Below, one piece after another: positions 20,197 through 32,696 of a stretch of 64,000 nucleotides of DNA. The notes beneath the pieces were generated by a model. The model searched no databases and was not told the DNA's origin. It worked only from the letters and a program-made list of their open reading frames with translations. Within the stretch, counting starts at the first letter, position 1; every line of letters begins with the position of its first letter. This DNA is from Crambe crambe (taxonomy: Eukaryota; Porifera; Demospongiae; Poecilosclerida; Crambeidae): contig OZ004591.1 in the NCBI GenBank assembly GCA_963924555.1, positions 6,076,001 to 6,140,000 of the forward strand. Direction: 5' to 3'. The translations under genes were made by a program, and so were the position numbers.

Positions 20197-22787
20197 ATTT
20201 TCGAGGTGCTTTATTTTTGAGCTTTCGTGGATTTTATTCAAAAAATAAAATTGTGCCCTCGAATAATTTTACCTAAGTACCCATGTGTCTATGTACACAC
20301 ATGTGCAATGCGTAAAACTGTAGTACAGTGCAGCTGTCATGACTCTGTCGTTATTATAGCTCTAAAAATCCTTCCAAGCAACCTACAAATCTTCCACTAC
20401 CAGATCCTAATGTCACTGACTCTTCTATTGAAGCAGCAAACTCGAAAGTCTCTACCATTTTGAAGCAGGGATCTACCACCAGAGGGCCATACACTTAATT
20501 TTTGTCAAATAAAAAGAGAAAAAGAGCAGTAGAACCTTCACTACGCTGGCAAATTCTCGGAGACAGCAGCTACTATCAAAGGGAGCTACAAAAGCATTCA
20601 ATTCTATGTGTGCATGCGCTATATAATTAATGATCCTTCCGTGAAATAGCTATCCTCGAAATATAAGTGCCTCGAAAATAGAGCACTATATGGTATTGTC
20701 ATGGTTACGAAGCATACTTTTATTAATTGGTTATGCATATGGTTACTTCACATACCTAACAAGGTGTAAGGTTCTGTGATTTATGTACTCAACTGCAAGT
20801 TTTATTACTCCCTGAAATATTCAGGATACTCTACAATATAAATATGTCGTAGGTAATTTAGTCAGGTATTTAGTAGATCAACTGCGTGAGATCGTAAGGT
20901 AATTTGATCCAGTATCAACTAGTGACCATGGGATTAATTGCAGTAGGGAGATGCACATTCCGCTAATATTTTTACCTATTATGCTCTGCTCTAATTCCAA
21001 GCTTGCTACTTAATTATCTTAACAACTGTTATCTATTCTGCTCACTTGAGCTACCTAGTATGCTTCAATTATCATCATTCTATTATAATAAAACATAGAA
21101 TTTTCTTGCTGACATGAAGTGAAAAGTTGGGGAGTGAAACACTAGCACTACTTAGCATCTCAGTCAGAGATAGTACCAGTGGAGTTTGTAGAAGCATAAA
21201 GATGAAATAAGTGGCCATGTGCTTGATCACATGTATGATGCAAGTAGCTATGATGTAGTTGTGCCTAGATGTAGATAAGGGGTGGCTTTGGGGGCTAAAG
21301 CCCACCCAATAATATTTATTTATTGAGCTTGCCTATAGCAAGCAAAAGATACCAAAAGAAATGCCAGCAGAATGTACATCTCCCTGGATTGCAGGCATAT
21401 CCTCACCCACACATGAATTTCCTACTTGATATAGCTTCTGGAGTGAATTTCCTACTTGATTTTAAGGTTTATAGAAACATTCTAACGTAGAGACCAGGTA
21501 CAGCTCTACACTGATCAGTTATTGTTTATGTAATGTGTGGGATAGCCATAGGTCAGGTTTTAAGGTTTCAACCTGACCACTTTTTATCATTTACTTATGT
21601 AAACCACAGACAGCTTAGTTGGGTAGGTGGGATAGAAGCTTCTACCCCAAACACTCCAGCTTCTACCCTAAAACTTGCCTGCAGACAGTCTTAAAGTTAG
21701 TATTGAGTGTAGCACTTATACATAGGGCTGGATCCAGGGGTGGGGTACCCCCTTTTTGTTCCCAAGCTAGCTATTATAAAATGACAATGTAATTTGACAA
21801 TTCTTACTTAGCCATGTCTATTTTTCTTTGACAACTTGTGTTTCTCCTCTAAAGTAATGTAATTAGAAGAGAGAACATGTTATATGTGTGGGCTAACTAA
21901 ACTAGGAACTAATGCAGTTATCTAAGGCTATATGGTCAAAGAAAATGTATACATGACACATCCATTTTGGTTTTCACTTTCAAGGTCACACATTGGATAA
22001 CTTGGTGCATGCTAACTGATTTTCTTTTACGATCACACCTGTGACCACTTCAAAGATATCTTTTGGAGCACTTTGGCTTACATTTTCAAGGTCACACATT
22101 AGATAACTCAGTGCATACTAACTGTGATTTGAGGCGTGACCTTGCATGTGTCACTTTGAGTTCGAGTACCAGTGAAGCCAACATGGGTCCCCTAAATAAA
22201 TATGCTCCTTCTTGCACCTTTCCTTATGATCTAGTGTTTGTGCTCCTAGTCCTGCAACCCCACTTATCTAAAAAAATTAGGATCCAGCCCTGACACACTG
22301 CATGCCTAGATAGCTACCAGTGACCACATTATGCATGCAAATTGAATTACAAGGATAAAGGACGTGTTATGATGACATACAGCTTGTCCACATGGCTTAC
22401 TAGTTATTCAACTACGTAGCTTGCCTCTTGATGAAAATGGACTAATTTGTCATCAGAATAAACACCTGTACCCCAAATTATAATTTCTAGATAGAACATA
22501 TACTTCAGAGTAGTAAGCATTTTGAGATTCATGTGGGAGGGAGCACATCCCCCTCCCGCACCCTCCCCTGTGGCCTATGGCTTCCTCTCCCAAGGTGAAA
22601 TTCCTAGATGAAACCCTGCAAGTTATATATTAACCTGGCCACTCATTTTTTTGTGGCTCCTACCCTGAGTTTGGAGTATCCATCTTGCCATCAATACGAT
22701 GTTTACTCCAAGGAAAGCTCAAAGCTCTTGTTATTCTGCAGTGCAATTGTTTGTTTACATAAATTTTGAGTTCCAATTTGAATTTGT

Positions 22788-22936
22788 ATTAAACATGTGT
22801 TTTTGCTATCTTACTGTCACACTCACAAGCCCATTTACCACTTCCCAAGCTTTAGATAATATTCAAATAACTTTCCCATGTTTGTGGCCATAGCTAGATA
22901 GCTATTCCCAGCAATTGCCAGAAAACAATAAGAATT
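22788..22936. repeat. Dispersed repeat, copy 2 (also 14254-14396)
   Basis: Same orientation as copy 1; it contains an extra TTACTGTCACACTC and lacks CTCCAAAA. Confidence 0.85.
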
Positions 22937-23181
22937 TGTATATGAAAATTAAAATTATCAGTGTAAAGGTTCTGGCCCAGGCTCATTTCTGGATACCTAC
23001 TGATAGCATGGTCATGCCAACATACTTACATCCATTAAACTCTTAAAGGACATAGATCTTATTAGTGGGCTTAGTTAGTCACAATAGAATCCTATCACAT
23101 GGGTATGCAAGCTAATGGATCCTAGCACATGCATCACTGAACTGAAAGGGTATTATAATACACACAGGGTTGCTGGCTAGT

Positions 23182-23201
23182 CAGTCCTTACGCAACCCGC
23201 A
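23182..23201 (+). repeat. Left terminal inverted repeat, Academ-like element
   Basis: CAGTCCTTACGCAACCCGCA; pairs with 29748-29767 with two mismatches. Confidence 0.88.
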
Positions 23202-23634
23202 TATTTTAATTATTTTATGACGTCATTCCGGAAGTGTAAAAAGAACAAAATGGAGAGTGCGCAGTGAGTGTCTTGCTCGAGCTAGATTTCTCTTGTACTC
23301 TAAAAATAGTTAGCTACAACTCACGTAGGTACAGAGAAGGAGCTAAAGAAACGAAGTAGCTATTTTTAAAGAGCTAGATGTCTCTTGACGCTACGCCAGA
23401 GCGAGGTATTTATACTAGGTCAAGTATTCACTAGGTGAGGACCTCGGACTTTATCAAGAATATCTCCTAGAGGAAAAGCGTGCACAATTTGATAATTGAC
23501 GAAATTAAAGGTTAGTTCCTAGTAGTTATGTGTGTTATAATATAATATGAGTGTCAGAAAAAAAGTTTTCACCATTCCTGTGTAATAGTGTACATGTAAT
23601 GAGGTGGATATGGTGTCTGTAAGCCTATAGAGAG

Positions 23635-26600
23635 TCAGTCTAGTTCTGAATCACTCTCATTTTCATCGCTCTTCTCACTGTCACTACTTTGATCTTCAAT
23701 ACTTGTGGGTAAAACATCAATTGCGAGATCTTCTCCAAAAACAATGTTCATAATATCGTCCACATTGTCGTCATCGTAACCACTTGCATTGTCTTGAACT
23801 GTTTCCGTGTCTGTGTTGCACGCCTTATTTAATTTCCTGCAACCACACCGCTTGGTGCTGCAGCCAGTGGTGCACTTGCATCCCTTTGTTAAACTGTACA
23901 CTCTCTCTCGGATGGTCTGGAGGTTTTCTGGAGTATCCCACTGAATTGTCAGTACTCCATCCTGCATATTCCACCCATTGTCTGTGATTGACTTTAGCAC
24001 CATGCAGTTACTGTCTGCTTGCTTCCACATATGAAGAATAAAGCAGGACCTTTTCCAGTGGAGTGTTAAAGCTTCATTGGAAGCCATCATCTCATTATCG
24101 AATTTTGTACGATACCAAATTGTTTCCCTAATATCTTGTAGCCATCTGCAGTGTTGCTCCTCGACTGTAAGTGGTGGGAAGCAGAACTGCTTATAATGAC
24201 TAAGGGGGGACTTATCAAAGCATGAGTTAAATTTTTTGAAATAAACGATTCCAATCAGTCTGAAAAATGCCAATAGGCCCAGCTTCCATTTCCCATCATC
24301 TAAACTAGTATCGGTTAGTGAACCAGGGCCACCACAGCCACCACTAATGAAATTGGCATACTGCAGGAAATATTTAATAAAGGTTGCCTTTCCAGCCTGG
24401 CTGAAGAATGAAATATAGTCACACCCTGTGGCGACATAAAGAGTTTGAATCATGGTTGGGAGGGCTTCAAAGTTTAGTGGACCTAAATTGGGGTCGTTTT
24501 GTAGTGCCTTAGTTAAATTCGAGAGGCTCAGAAATCTTAACTCTCTGGCACTATATTTACTCACCTGTACAATTACATCTTTCAACTGTGAGCTCTCCAG
24601 GCTGATTCCAATCATGTAAACATCAGTGTCTGGAGACATCACAAGAATTCTTTGATGTGTTGTTTTTTTTACGTGCAACCATATTCTTGTATCGGTTTCT
24701 TCTGCATTGCATAGGTATGTGGGATCTGGTTGAGGATTGTTGTCGCCAGTGACGAACCAGGCAGTGTCTGAAATCTCCCTTTCAAATGTGCCAGCTACAT
24801 ACAGGGCTTGATCTATGCTGAGGTAAGAGCTAGCATTCTTTAGAAAGTGGTTACCTAGATAAATCACTATAGGTTTCTCTTGCACACTCGACAGTGGAGG
24901 TAGTTTTCTCTCCATTTTTTGTGTAATACCTTTGTGTTGTCTGTAAAGGTGGCACAGGTATGGTTTGCCGCTATGGTAGCCTTCATGTCACGTTTTTTTT
25001 GCTCAAAATATTTTGGTGTGTTTTTTAGCCTACCAGGATTATCAAAAACAACATGCACCTGGGAGCTTCCCTTTTTGAATTGGGAAACGATGTACCTCTT
25101 TAACAAAAAGTTACCATAGTCCATCAGAGTTAAATGGTTTGGTAGGGGTAAGGAATTGATCAGAAACATACCCTCCAGTATGGAGCATTGGGGTGTCCAA
25201 CCTTGTGGCAAGTATGGTGCAACAATTGGAGGCAGGGCTTTTTTATATCTGGCCTCTAAGGTTTTTGTAAAATTGCTCTTTTGTCCCTTTAAAGGATCTC
25301 CATTGCTGTCACTTATTGACAATGGATACTCGAAAAGCTGTTCATCTGGCCTTTCTATTGGCTTTCCGACTTTCTGTGAAAAGTGTATTTTATTTTTCAT
25401 AGCTGAAATGAGTAATTTTTTGTCCCTTTCAAGTTGGGATACTCTTTTTGTTTTAACTATCTTAACCGAAAACATTTGTAGTGCACGTTTTCTGTTCGGT
25501 GCTTTTACACTCGGTTGTCTTAAGACAAAATATGAGATTCTCATTTTATATTCATCTTCTCCAATTTTTCTGAAGTTTAGCAGGTCATGATGATTTTGTT
25601 CTGTAGCTTTATTGCCAGTAAAACAATTTATTAAGCCACAATTTGTGATTTCAAAGAATGACACTTCAGAGAGTGCATTCATTTGTGCTTGTATGTTCAT
25701 TTCATTCTTTTCATCCAGATGCTTTGATGAATAAACAGAACAAATATTTTGTGTTGTCCTAAAGGAGGGGGGAAACAATTCCTGTTTCAACACTTCAAAA
25801 GATTTAGTCCGGTGAGTGATATATTTAGCTACCCTGTTAATATAGTCTTCTGAGGGTTTTGTGATGGAATTTTTACATTGCTTATTGACAAGCATTTCAT
25901 GTGCCTCGTCAATGGCAACTGAATGCCACTCCCGACCACCAATATTCACTACAAAAGCACCCTGTGAGAGCATCAGCATGGTTGATTCTGGCAAGTCAAG
26001 TAAATCAGCTATGTGATTTGAAATCAGCTTTTGATATGTTGGGTGATCAAAAACAGTAAAAATTGGTGCCATTAACTTTGCACATCCAGTGCGCAAGTAC
26101 CAGTCACCGCTACGTATGGCTAGAAAGAGGCCGACGTAAGCCAAGGCATCTTTGAACACGAACTGTATCCAAAATTTCCATGTTTCATCTCTTTCTGACA
26201 TTTTCTGGATGAAACCATCAAAATTATCAGAAAATCTTGGTATTTTCACCATCAAACCCCCTATAGATTTACGGAGGTTCAAATGAAGCTCGCTTTGTGT
26301 GTCTCCTTGTACTGATTGGAGAGAGGTGATCACATCATCCAACACATTGGATGACTTACAATCAGATGATTGTATGAATTTTGTTAGCATTGTTCTATAT
26401 ACAGCTTCCCATGCTTCCATAATAAAATTATGTGTCCTTTTAAATTGGCTACACTGCCTTATGGAAGCAACTGCATATCCACATGTTTCTGTTAAAGATT
26501 TTAATCCAGCGTCAAAATATGGTTTCATCAATGCGGATTGAAAATTCATTAGCATGTGCCAGTCACCTGGAAATGGGATAACCCACTCTAATTCATCCCC

Positions 26601-28795
26601 ATATTCATTTTTTAGAGACTGAAGGACCTCATAGATTTTTGCGTCTCCTTCTACAACTAAATACTGGCAATTTTGTTCAGCAATAAACTGTTTGTGCAGA
26701 TCATGGAGCATAGATATTAACGTGTCTTTATTATCGGCTATGGCATCCATAACATTAAGATAATACACGTTAGACTTCTCTGTATGGGTAGCCCGCATGC
26801 ATGAAAAGTAGTCTTGAATATTAAGAAACGTTTTTTGGGGAAATTTAGTTGCAACTGCAACTTTCTGAAGCATGTATACATCCATTTCTTCTTTTAGCTC
26901 AGCAAGTGCAATTTTTTCTTGTTTGGTTGGCATAAAATCTGAAATGGTTTGGTTGGTGTCGGATGCAGGTGGTTGTAGTTGTGCTTCCAAATTGGTAATT
27001 GGAATTTTCTTTATTACCAGTTTTAGCCTGTTCCATACCTGTGCGAGGCTTTCTTTTTTTTACCCCAGAACATAATATTATTTGTTTAGGTGGAGGAGGT
27101 ACCACCTGTATCATATTTTCTCTTGCTCTCTTTGATCCAGGTGAAATATGTGGCTCAGAGCACTGCATTGGAACTGGTTCATCCAGCTGTTCAGTGAGTG
27201 ATGGCAATGGTTGAACAGCCTGAATTGATGTCCCATGCCAACTACTGCTACTGTTTTTACCCCTGCAAACTCGTGCATAACTATGCAAGAAATCTATGTT
27301 GTCTACTGAAACAACAGAAAAGCTGAAAGTGTTGAGACATTTCTTCATTGTGTCTGTACGGTTAGTACACTTGTGCTGAATATATCTAGCTAGAGTGTCA
27401 ACAGATGCACAGACACCTAGCCGATTAAGTATTTTTATCAGCATAACTGACCCCCCTTGACCCTCAATTAAATCAGTAATTAGGGTGTGAAGTGGGATGT
27501 TGCAATCTTCGTTGATACAAAACATTATTGAGCAAAAGATAAAGAACCGCCTGATTTTTTTAATGTGGGAGGCAAGTTCTGTTTTTGGTACCCCTCTTTC
27601 CTCAGATGCCGACATGGTTAATTTGCACACTGCCTCCCATAGGTGGGGGTGAATTTTCTCAATTTCCTCATCGATTTTTAAGTCTGTAGGATCAAACATA
27701 CATTTTTCTTTCATTGTGTAAGATTTAATGTGGTTGCGTGCAAGCAAATTTAAATCCTTTAAGACTTTGATGTGGGATTCTACGTCGATTGGAGTTGATA
27801 GTGGGGCGCCTTTTTCGTATTGACGTACCTTCCATAACGCTTGGCTGAGGGCATGAGTCAAATCCCTGTTTGGCCTGTACAATAGTGTGCCATACTTTTT
27901 GGCTTTGCAGCTGTATGCAATGTGATGCTGCAATGTAGCTATTAAATTACTCAGGATGTTTGATGGAGTAACAAGTTTTAGTGTATCAACATCTTCCTTC
28001 AGGTGGTGAACCTGTTCATCGGCAAAGGAGCAAAACCAATCGTGGATCTCTGGAAGCAGCAAGGCTCTACCATGTAACAGCTCTCTACCAACAGCAGCTA
28101 CTACTTTTTTCATGCTTACATCAATGAGATCATTAATGGAGTGGATACTAGATGTAGTAAGTGTTATTGTGTTGATGAGCTGCTGCAAATCTCTATCAGT
28201 ACTGAAAACCTTCCTTTTTCTTAAGATATACAAATGATATCGATAGCAAGAATTACATATCACATCTTTGGCTCCAATTCTCTTTCAAGTGCTTTTCAAT
28301 CAAACTTGGTTGTGGGCATAGTTTGGGTTTTGAATGTTTTAATGATGTACCGCATGTCACTCAGTGAGTTTGAGTAGGTTTCAGAGTGTTGTAAACTAAA
28401 TGGTAGTGGTGTTTACATAGAGGGATGGGTATGGTAATTGGACAGGAACTCTCTAAACCCAACGTAGCAAATATTTCCTCTATCTCCTCAATCCCACTTT
28501 TTAGTGAAGCAAACACACTATTGTCACAATTGTTTATACTGCAATATTTCTCTGTTTTTAGCTTCGACCACCTGGGAACAAAGTTGCTGTCGGAAAGAAG
28601 TCTTGAGACATCTTTTCTGCATGCCTGACATACTTTCCCACCACTTGGGATTAATCCAACCACATACCTTTGTGCATCTTCCCTTTTCCACTGTAAGGGA
28701 CTACTCATACTGTGGCCGTATCTTCTGCAAAGGATGCATTTCGTTTCAACAGCTGCCTCTGAGGTGTTAGAGAGGCTCTTCCTTTGTTCAGTCAT
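23635..28795 (-). pseudogene. Academ-like transposase with Cys8 finger, XPG/PIN-like nuclease and CXC tail (frame broken four times)
   Basis: Open pieces run 28795-28361, 28263 to about 27000, 26990-24867 and 24915-23635; together about 1,700 residues. In order: a Cys8 zinc region (CILC, CQAC, CSINNC, C-x8-CKHH) followed after a TGA by CPQPSLIEKHL and ICNSCYRYHL; a helical region; a transposase-like core with VEGDAKIYEVL and PFPGDWHMLMNFQ (candidate metal-binding Asp residues); DYGNFLLKRY and VHVVFDNPGRLKNTPK (N-part of an XPG/PIN fold); NAEETDTRIWLHV, SPDTDVYMIG and TGCDYISFFSQAGKA (acidic clusters and GCDY...GKA like XPG-I/FEN1 proteins); CKCTTGCSTKRCGCRKLNKAC (a tesmin-like CXC motif); and an acidic tail. 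Lesions: TGA at 28361-28363 (readable beyond it), frameshifts near 28275, near 27000 and at about 24865. The nuclease motifs remain readable. Confidence 0.85.
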
Positions 28796-29747
28796 ACTAT
28801 GATATTTTCATAATTTTTTGTTGTTACCAGTATGAAATAACATACCTGACACCTGAAAAGTACAATTTCCTCCTTTTAGCTCTATAAAGTGCATGATTTT
28901 AAATATAAAAATGCTGTTATACATTTTTTTTTTTGAAAGATACCTGAAAAGAACTGGTTGTGTATTGTGCCTTCTTCTAGTTCTATAGTAGTAATAATTA
29001 TTGTTACATAACAATTCTGTTATCTTAATTAGCAAGTACAACTGTGTAATTACCTGATAAGTGGTACAAATTTGTGGTAATGTTGATCACTCACTTGAGC
29101 AGCTGCACGATTCAAATTTTGGTGTACAGCTAGCGCTTGCATACCTATTTAAGCGATAAGCTTCTAAAAGTCAGCTGCTTGTCAGAAAAAATTCTTTCAC
29201 CATTTTAAGGTACTATGCTGCATTCGAGGGTATCGCACTGTTTGCGTGATTGGGAACACGCTATTTGGTATTTGTCTATCTAACCAGTATCAGGAGTGAA
29301 CTAAAAGTTTAATCTTTTCTTTGAAGCTGTTAACACCAGTTATTCTCCAGTGTAGGGTAGGTGTGGGTATTATGAGTCAGCTAAATATTGTTGCTCTTTT
29401 CTTGGAAATGGACTATCTTAGAATCCTGAAAATCGCTCCAGATATAAAATAGGTTATGTAGAACTAATGTGTGGAGAAAGTAATAAAAATATTGCATCTT
29501 GTAGATAGGAGTTATGATCTTACATAACATACTCAGGAAGGTATTATGAGTCATAGGTATGAATTATGAGTCGCTGGCTTGATTTTTATCTCTAAAAATT
29601 GATAATGTAGCTAAGATTTCTACAAAATAAAAATAATAACCTTAGATTACTTTAAAATTCATTTTTTACTCCATCTTGTGGCATCATTACTTCCCTGCGC
29701 TTTTTTTATTCAGATTGGTTAATTGTATTGTACATATTGACTTCCGG
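28796..29747. other. 5' untranslated/regulatory part of the Academ-like element
   Basis: About 950 bp between the first ATG of the transposase gene (28795, minus strand) and the right TIR. AT-rich, with no convincing coding exon. The element promoter probably lies here, but no TATA-like site can be singled out. Confidence 0.45.
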
Positions 29748-29767
29748 TGTGGGTTGCGTTAGGACTG
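29748..29767 (-). repeat. Right terminal inverted repeat, Academ-like element
   Basis: TGTGGGTTGCGTTAGGACTG, followed by the TSD copy TAGT. Confidence 0.88.
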
Positions 29768-29771
29768 TAGT

Positions 29772-29815
29772 AGCCTCACGCCAGGCTTCCTGAGAGCCTG
29801 GCGTGAGATCAGGCT
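29772..29815. repeat. Hairpin AGCCTCACGCCAGGC ... GCCTGGCGTGAG
   Basis: An inverted repeat with 13-bp arms (CTCACGCCAGGCT/AGCCTGGCGTGAG) and a short loop, directly next to the Academ-like element's TSD. AGCCTC/GAGGCT-type ends again recall the MITE at 11596. Confidence 0.75.
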
Positions 29816-29884
29816 ATGCTGGCGAGTGATCCGAATGGTAGAAGCCACACAAAATTCTAGTAAACACAACCAGGTACACTTGTG

Positions 29885-30005
29885 GCCATGGCTGCATGGT
29901 TTCCCACAGGAGGGCAATGAGGGTATGCACCTATCCAACCACCTGTCTAAACTACCACAATAATTATCTCGTACCATACACGGTACACCTCCCTATAGTT
30001 TATAC
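29885..30005. repeat. Dispersed repeat, copy 2 (also 18697-18840)
   Basis: Same orientation and word order as copy 1, with several indels. Confidence 0.75.
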
Positions 30006-30261
30006 TGCTAAAACCACACTAATGCTGTCATCAATCCATAATTTATTGCAGCAAGTATTTGCATGCTAAATTATTATAAATATGAATATTCAATACAGAT
30101 ACAAGTTTAGCTTGATCACATAATATTAATTATTTTGGAGGAAAACTGTGTGAATAACAATGATAAAAGCACACTGTGTGATTAGCTATAACTGCACAAG
30201 TTAATGTGAATTTGATTGTCGTATGTGAAAGGATCATGGAGTTACAGCCGTCAAAAGAAAA

Positions 30262-30318
30262 TCTGATGAATCTGATGAATTTGATGATGATGATATGATG
30301 ATGATGATGAACAAATCA
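30262..30318. repeat. GATGAT-rich low-complexity run
   Basis: Alternating GATGAATCTGATGAATTTGATGATGATGATATGATGA. An open frame from 30325 beyond it has no recognisable domain and is not called as a gene. Confidence 0.8.
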
Positions 30319-30481
30319 TAGCTGGTGCCGATTGTTGACACTGTTCTGGAGGAGTTTGAACGGACATATCATCTTCTGCATTGTTTTCCAGATGTAAGAA
30401 GTTTAGTTGAGCCTGTAGCAAGAATAGAAGAGATACATTTGTATTGTTCTAATGAGAGAAGCCACGTCCATTCTGTACTAA

Positions 30482-30514
30482 CCCTACATAGAGAGTGCTA
30501 CTGCACTCTCTGAT
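30482..30514. repeat. Solo 22-bp palindromic element end (copy A)
   Basis: CCCTACATAGAGAGTGCTAC followed by TGCACTCTCTGAT: the same palindrome-plus-CCCTA module found at 49690, 53754 and 55711. Confidence 0.8.
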
Positions 30515-31412
30515 AATTATAACTGTAGCACAACACACAGGCTTCCAATAGTTAGGTTTCTGGTTGGTTGACAGTGTAGAAGTAAATTCATGCTTACTAA
30601 AATCATGCGCAAATTCTACTGGTCAACCAACCTGAAAACCTCTGTAAAGGTAGTATAGTTCATGACTTGAGGGTGATCATAAAAGTGGGTACAGTTGCAG
30701 GGCAAAGTTTTCCTGCCCCTCTCTTTCTTACTCATGCTCAATAATTGACCGTTACCTTATAGATAACCATTTACCCGTCTTACTCAATATTTACTCTTTT
30801 ACCAGTTACCAAATGTCCCTCTAACTAGTATTTCCTAATGATTTGTTCGGATTGGGGGGTCTGCTGGGTCCTACACTCGTCAACAATAGTTCCGATAAGC
30901 TATAGTCATAGATGTATTACCCCAATAGAAGTAGAGAGTAGTAGTAGTACTTTCTATTTTAATGGACAGGGAAATGGCACCAGCCGAAAGACTTACATGC
31001 ATCATGTCACTGAACTGACATGGATACATTACAATAGTCTGACCAAATATAATGATGTTTAGACTTGTGTACACTTTATTTTGCATGTTTACTTAACCAT
31101 TCAATAAACTGGAAAATAAATGAGACACATCTGACTATCTATACTGAGTACTTTTATATTAGAACATCTGTGGGTGGCATTCCTAGCCTTGGTCTAGTAT
31201 CATCTATTCCATTCATTAACTGCTACACATCTTGTGTGACCATCCTTGAAGATGTAAATCATGCCCTATCACATCAGCTAAGAGGAAATTATAGTTTCCA
31301 TTAAGACAGTGTACATTCAAAAATTTTGAAGAAGGGTACAACACCTGACCTCAAACTTGCATGTCTCCACACATACGGTACTTTGCAAAAAAAACTTTGC
31401 GAACTCTTCGTC

Positions 31413-31430
31413 GAAGGTTCGCGAACCTTC
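31413..31430. promoter_or_regulatory. Perfect 18-bp palindrome upstream of the repeat-tailed gene
   Basis: GAAGGTTCGCGAACCTTC, about 170 bp before ATG 31600. The GAACCTTC-type halves resemble heat-shock-element-like inverted GAA/TTC units, but a regulatory role is only a guess from position and symmetry. Confidence 0.35.
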
Positions 31431-31599
31431 TCTAAAGGTCGAGGAATCTTATCAACCTGCTTCTTAATTGTGCCACGCAAATAAAAACCACAAGTTGATA
31501 TTGCACTTCGTGAGCCTTCCTAAGATGAGGCACTTTGAGAACTTACTGTTAGCTATTAAAATAATATGCCGGCGAAGTGGATGGCGTGCGGTGCAGATC

Positions 31600-32696
31600 A
31601 TGATGGAGGGAGATATACCAGAGTGTCTTCTTCTCCCGGTTGAAGACACGGTTGCCAACTTTTACATACAAGTGGAGCTGCTATCTGGATCAGATGCCGA
31701 GCAGCAAGAAACAGCTACCCAGCAACTGCCCGCGCCCGATCTCCAGCCAGAATCGGAGGAGCCGGAGAGGGACAGTGTCAGCCCTGACAAGAACACTTCA
31801 GTAGGCACAACAAACAACACTGACACTCAAACCGTAGTGAAGGCGAAGAGGTCTTTATCTGTAGTGAAAGAAACGCCTACGAGTAGGAAAACGAGGAGTA
31901 GCGGTCGGCGTGGTGGCAGCAGCAAGCAATGTACAGAATATGTCGTTCGGTTTAAGGGAAACCAGTCTGCAAAATGGGATGGCAAGGAGATCGTGGTGGA
32001 TGGAGACTGGCTAGAAGAGCTCTACGCGAAGGACGAGTTGTGTACTGGAAGGATAGTGCAGCTACCTTGGGAAAGCAAGAAGGGCAAGAGTGTGGACTGG
32101 AAAGTCATGATCGTCAGTGCGCCAGGTTTGTTAATACAGCTTAGTTTAATATGATTGTCATGCATGGGCGGAGCTATATATAGTCTGGAGATTTTTTTTT
32201 TTCTTTATAACTTTAGTGTCCAAATGGGCACAAGGCGAGCCAACTAGCCACTGGCTAATACTAAGGCTGCCTAAAAGCCTAAAGGAGATCCACCATAATT
32301 ATTGCCAATTAAGAGCCATTTGAGCAAATAAAGCTAATTAGCTAGTAATGATACTATTTTCACTCCTCCCTCCCTGCTTGAATGGAAACTAAACTCATTT
32401 GGACTGGCCTTATATCTAGTATCTCATTATTACATCCAGAGGAGCCTGAGCCTGAGAGTCACCCTACCGCACCTGAGAATTACCCTGAGGATCACCCTAC
32501 AGAGAGTAAGCCTACTGCACCTGCCAAGAGTAAACCTACCGCACGTGCCAAGAGTAAGCCTTCCACACCAGCCAAGAGTAAGCCTACCGCATCGGCCAAG
32601 AGTAAGCCTACTGCACCTGCCACGAGTGAGCCTACAAAGAACACGAAGGTATCTGAAAAGGGCAAGGGAAGGAGGAAGAGGCAAGAAGTCCTCTAA
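31600..32696 (+). CDS. Unrecognised two-exon gene with Lys/Ser/Pro repeat tail
   Basis: Exon 1 is 31600-32125 (ATG at 31600; the frame is open upstream to 31468). Donor CCAG/GTTTGT, phase 1. Exon 2 is 32440-32696 after acceptor ACATCCAG, in matching phase. The protein is about 261 residues. The N-terminus (MMEGDIPECLLLPVEDTVAN) is followed by an acidic Ser/Pro linker, a basic patch (SRKTRSSGRRGGSSK) and a compact region with EYVVRFKGNQSAKWDGKEI and DWKVMIVSAPG. Exon 2 encodes a 24-bp tandem repeat giving AKSKPTAP-type units, then a KGKGRRKRQ end. A basic, Pro/Ala-rich tail of this kind is compatible with a nuclear, DNA- or chromatin-associated protein, but the folded part was not recognised. 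Exons further 3' cannot be excluded. Confidence 0.6.
32499..32642 (+). repeat. 24-bp tandem repeat coding for AKSKPTAP units
   Basis: Six units starting about every 24 bp (32499, 32523, 32547, 32571, 32595, 32619) with consensus GCCAAGAGTAAGCCTACCGC plus four variable bases. Length variation between alleles would stay in frame. Confidence 0.9.

Larger units (their letters stand above)
18220..23177. other. Gene-free, repeat-rich interval
   Basis: Apart from the repeats listed, no gene is supported. A poly-C run lies at 19109-19125. Two direct copies of TTCAAGGTCACACATTRGAT lie about 100 bp apart (21981 and 22084). GTGAATTTCCTACTTGAT is tandemly repeated near 21413-21460. Confidence 0.5.
23178..29771. 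mobile_element. Academ-like (XPG-nuclease type) DNA transposon, 6.6 kb, with 4-bp TSD
   Basis: Ends are imperfect 20-bp inverted repeats: CAGTCCTTACGCAACCCGCA (23182-23201) and TGTGGGTTGCGTTAGGACTG (29748-29767), 18 of 20 matching. TTCCGGAAGT/ACTTCCGG words follow further in. Both flanks carry TAGT (23178-23181, 29768-29771), a 4-bp target duplication. One long minus-strand gene fills it, encoding a Cys8 finger, a transposase core, an XPG/PIN-type nuclease and a CXC motif. Academ transposons are described as having 3-4 bp TSDs and an XPG nuclease with a Cys8 zinc finger, so this fits an AcademX-type element. Confidence 0.82.

Noticed and set aside
24919-28770. Several 60-144-residue plus-strand frames within the Academ-like element
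   Set aside because: They are antisense shadows of the long minus-strand transposase gene.
30325-30513. 62-residue plus-strand frame after the GATGAT run
   Set aside because: Ends inside a known palindromic repeat end (30482-30514); no domain or splice borders.
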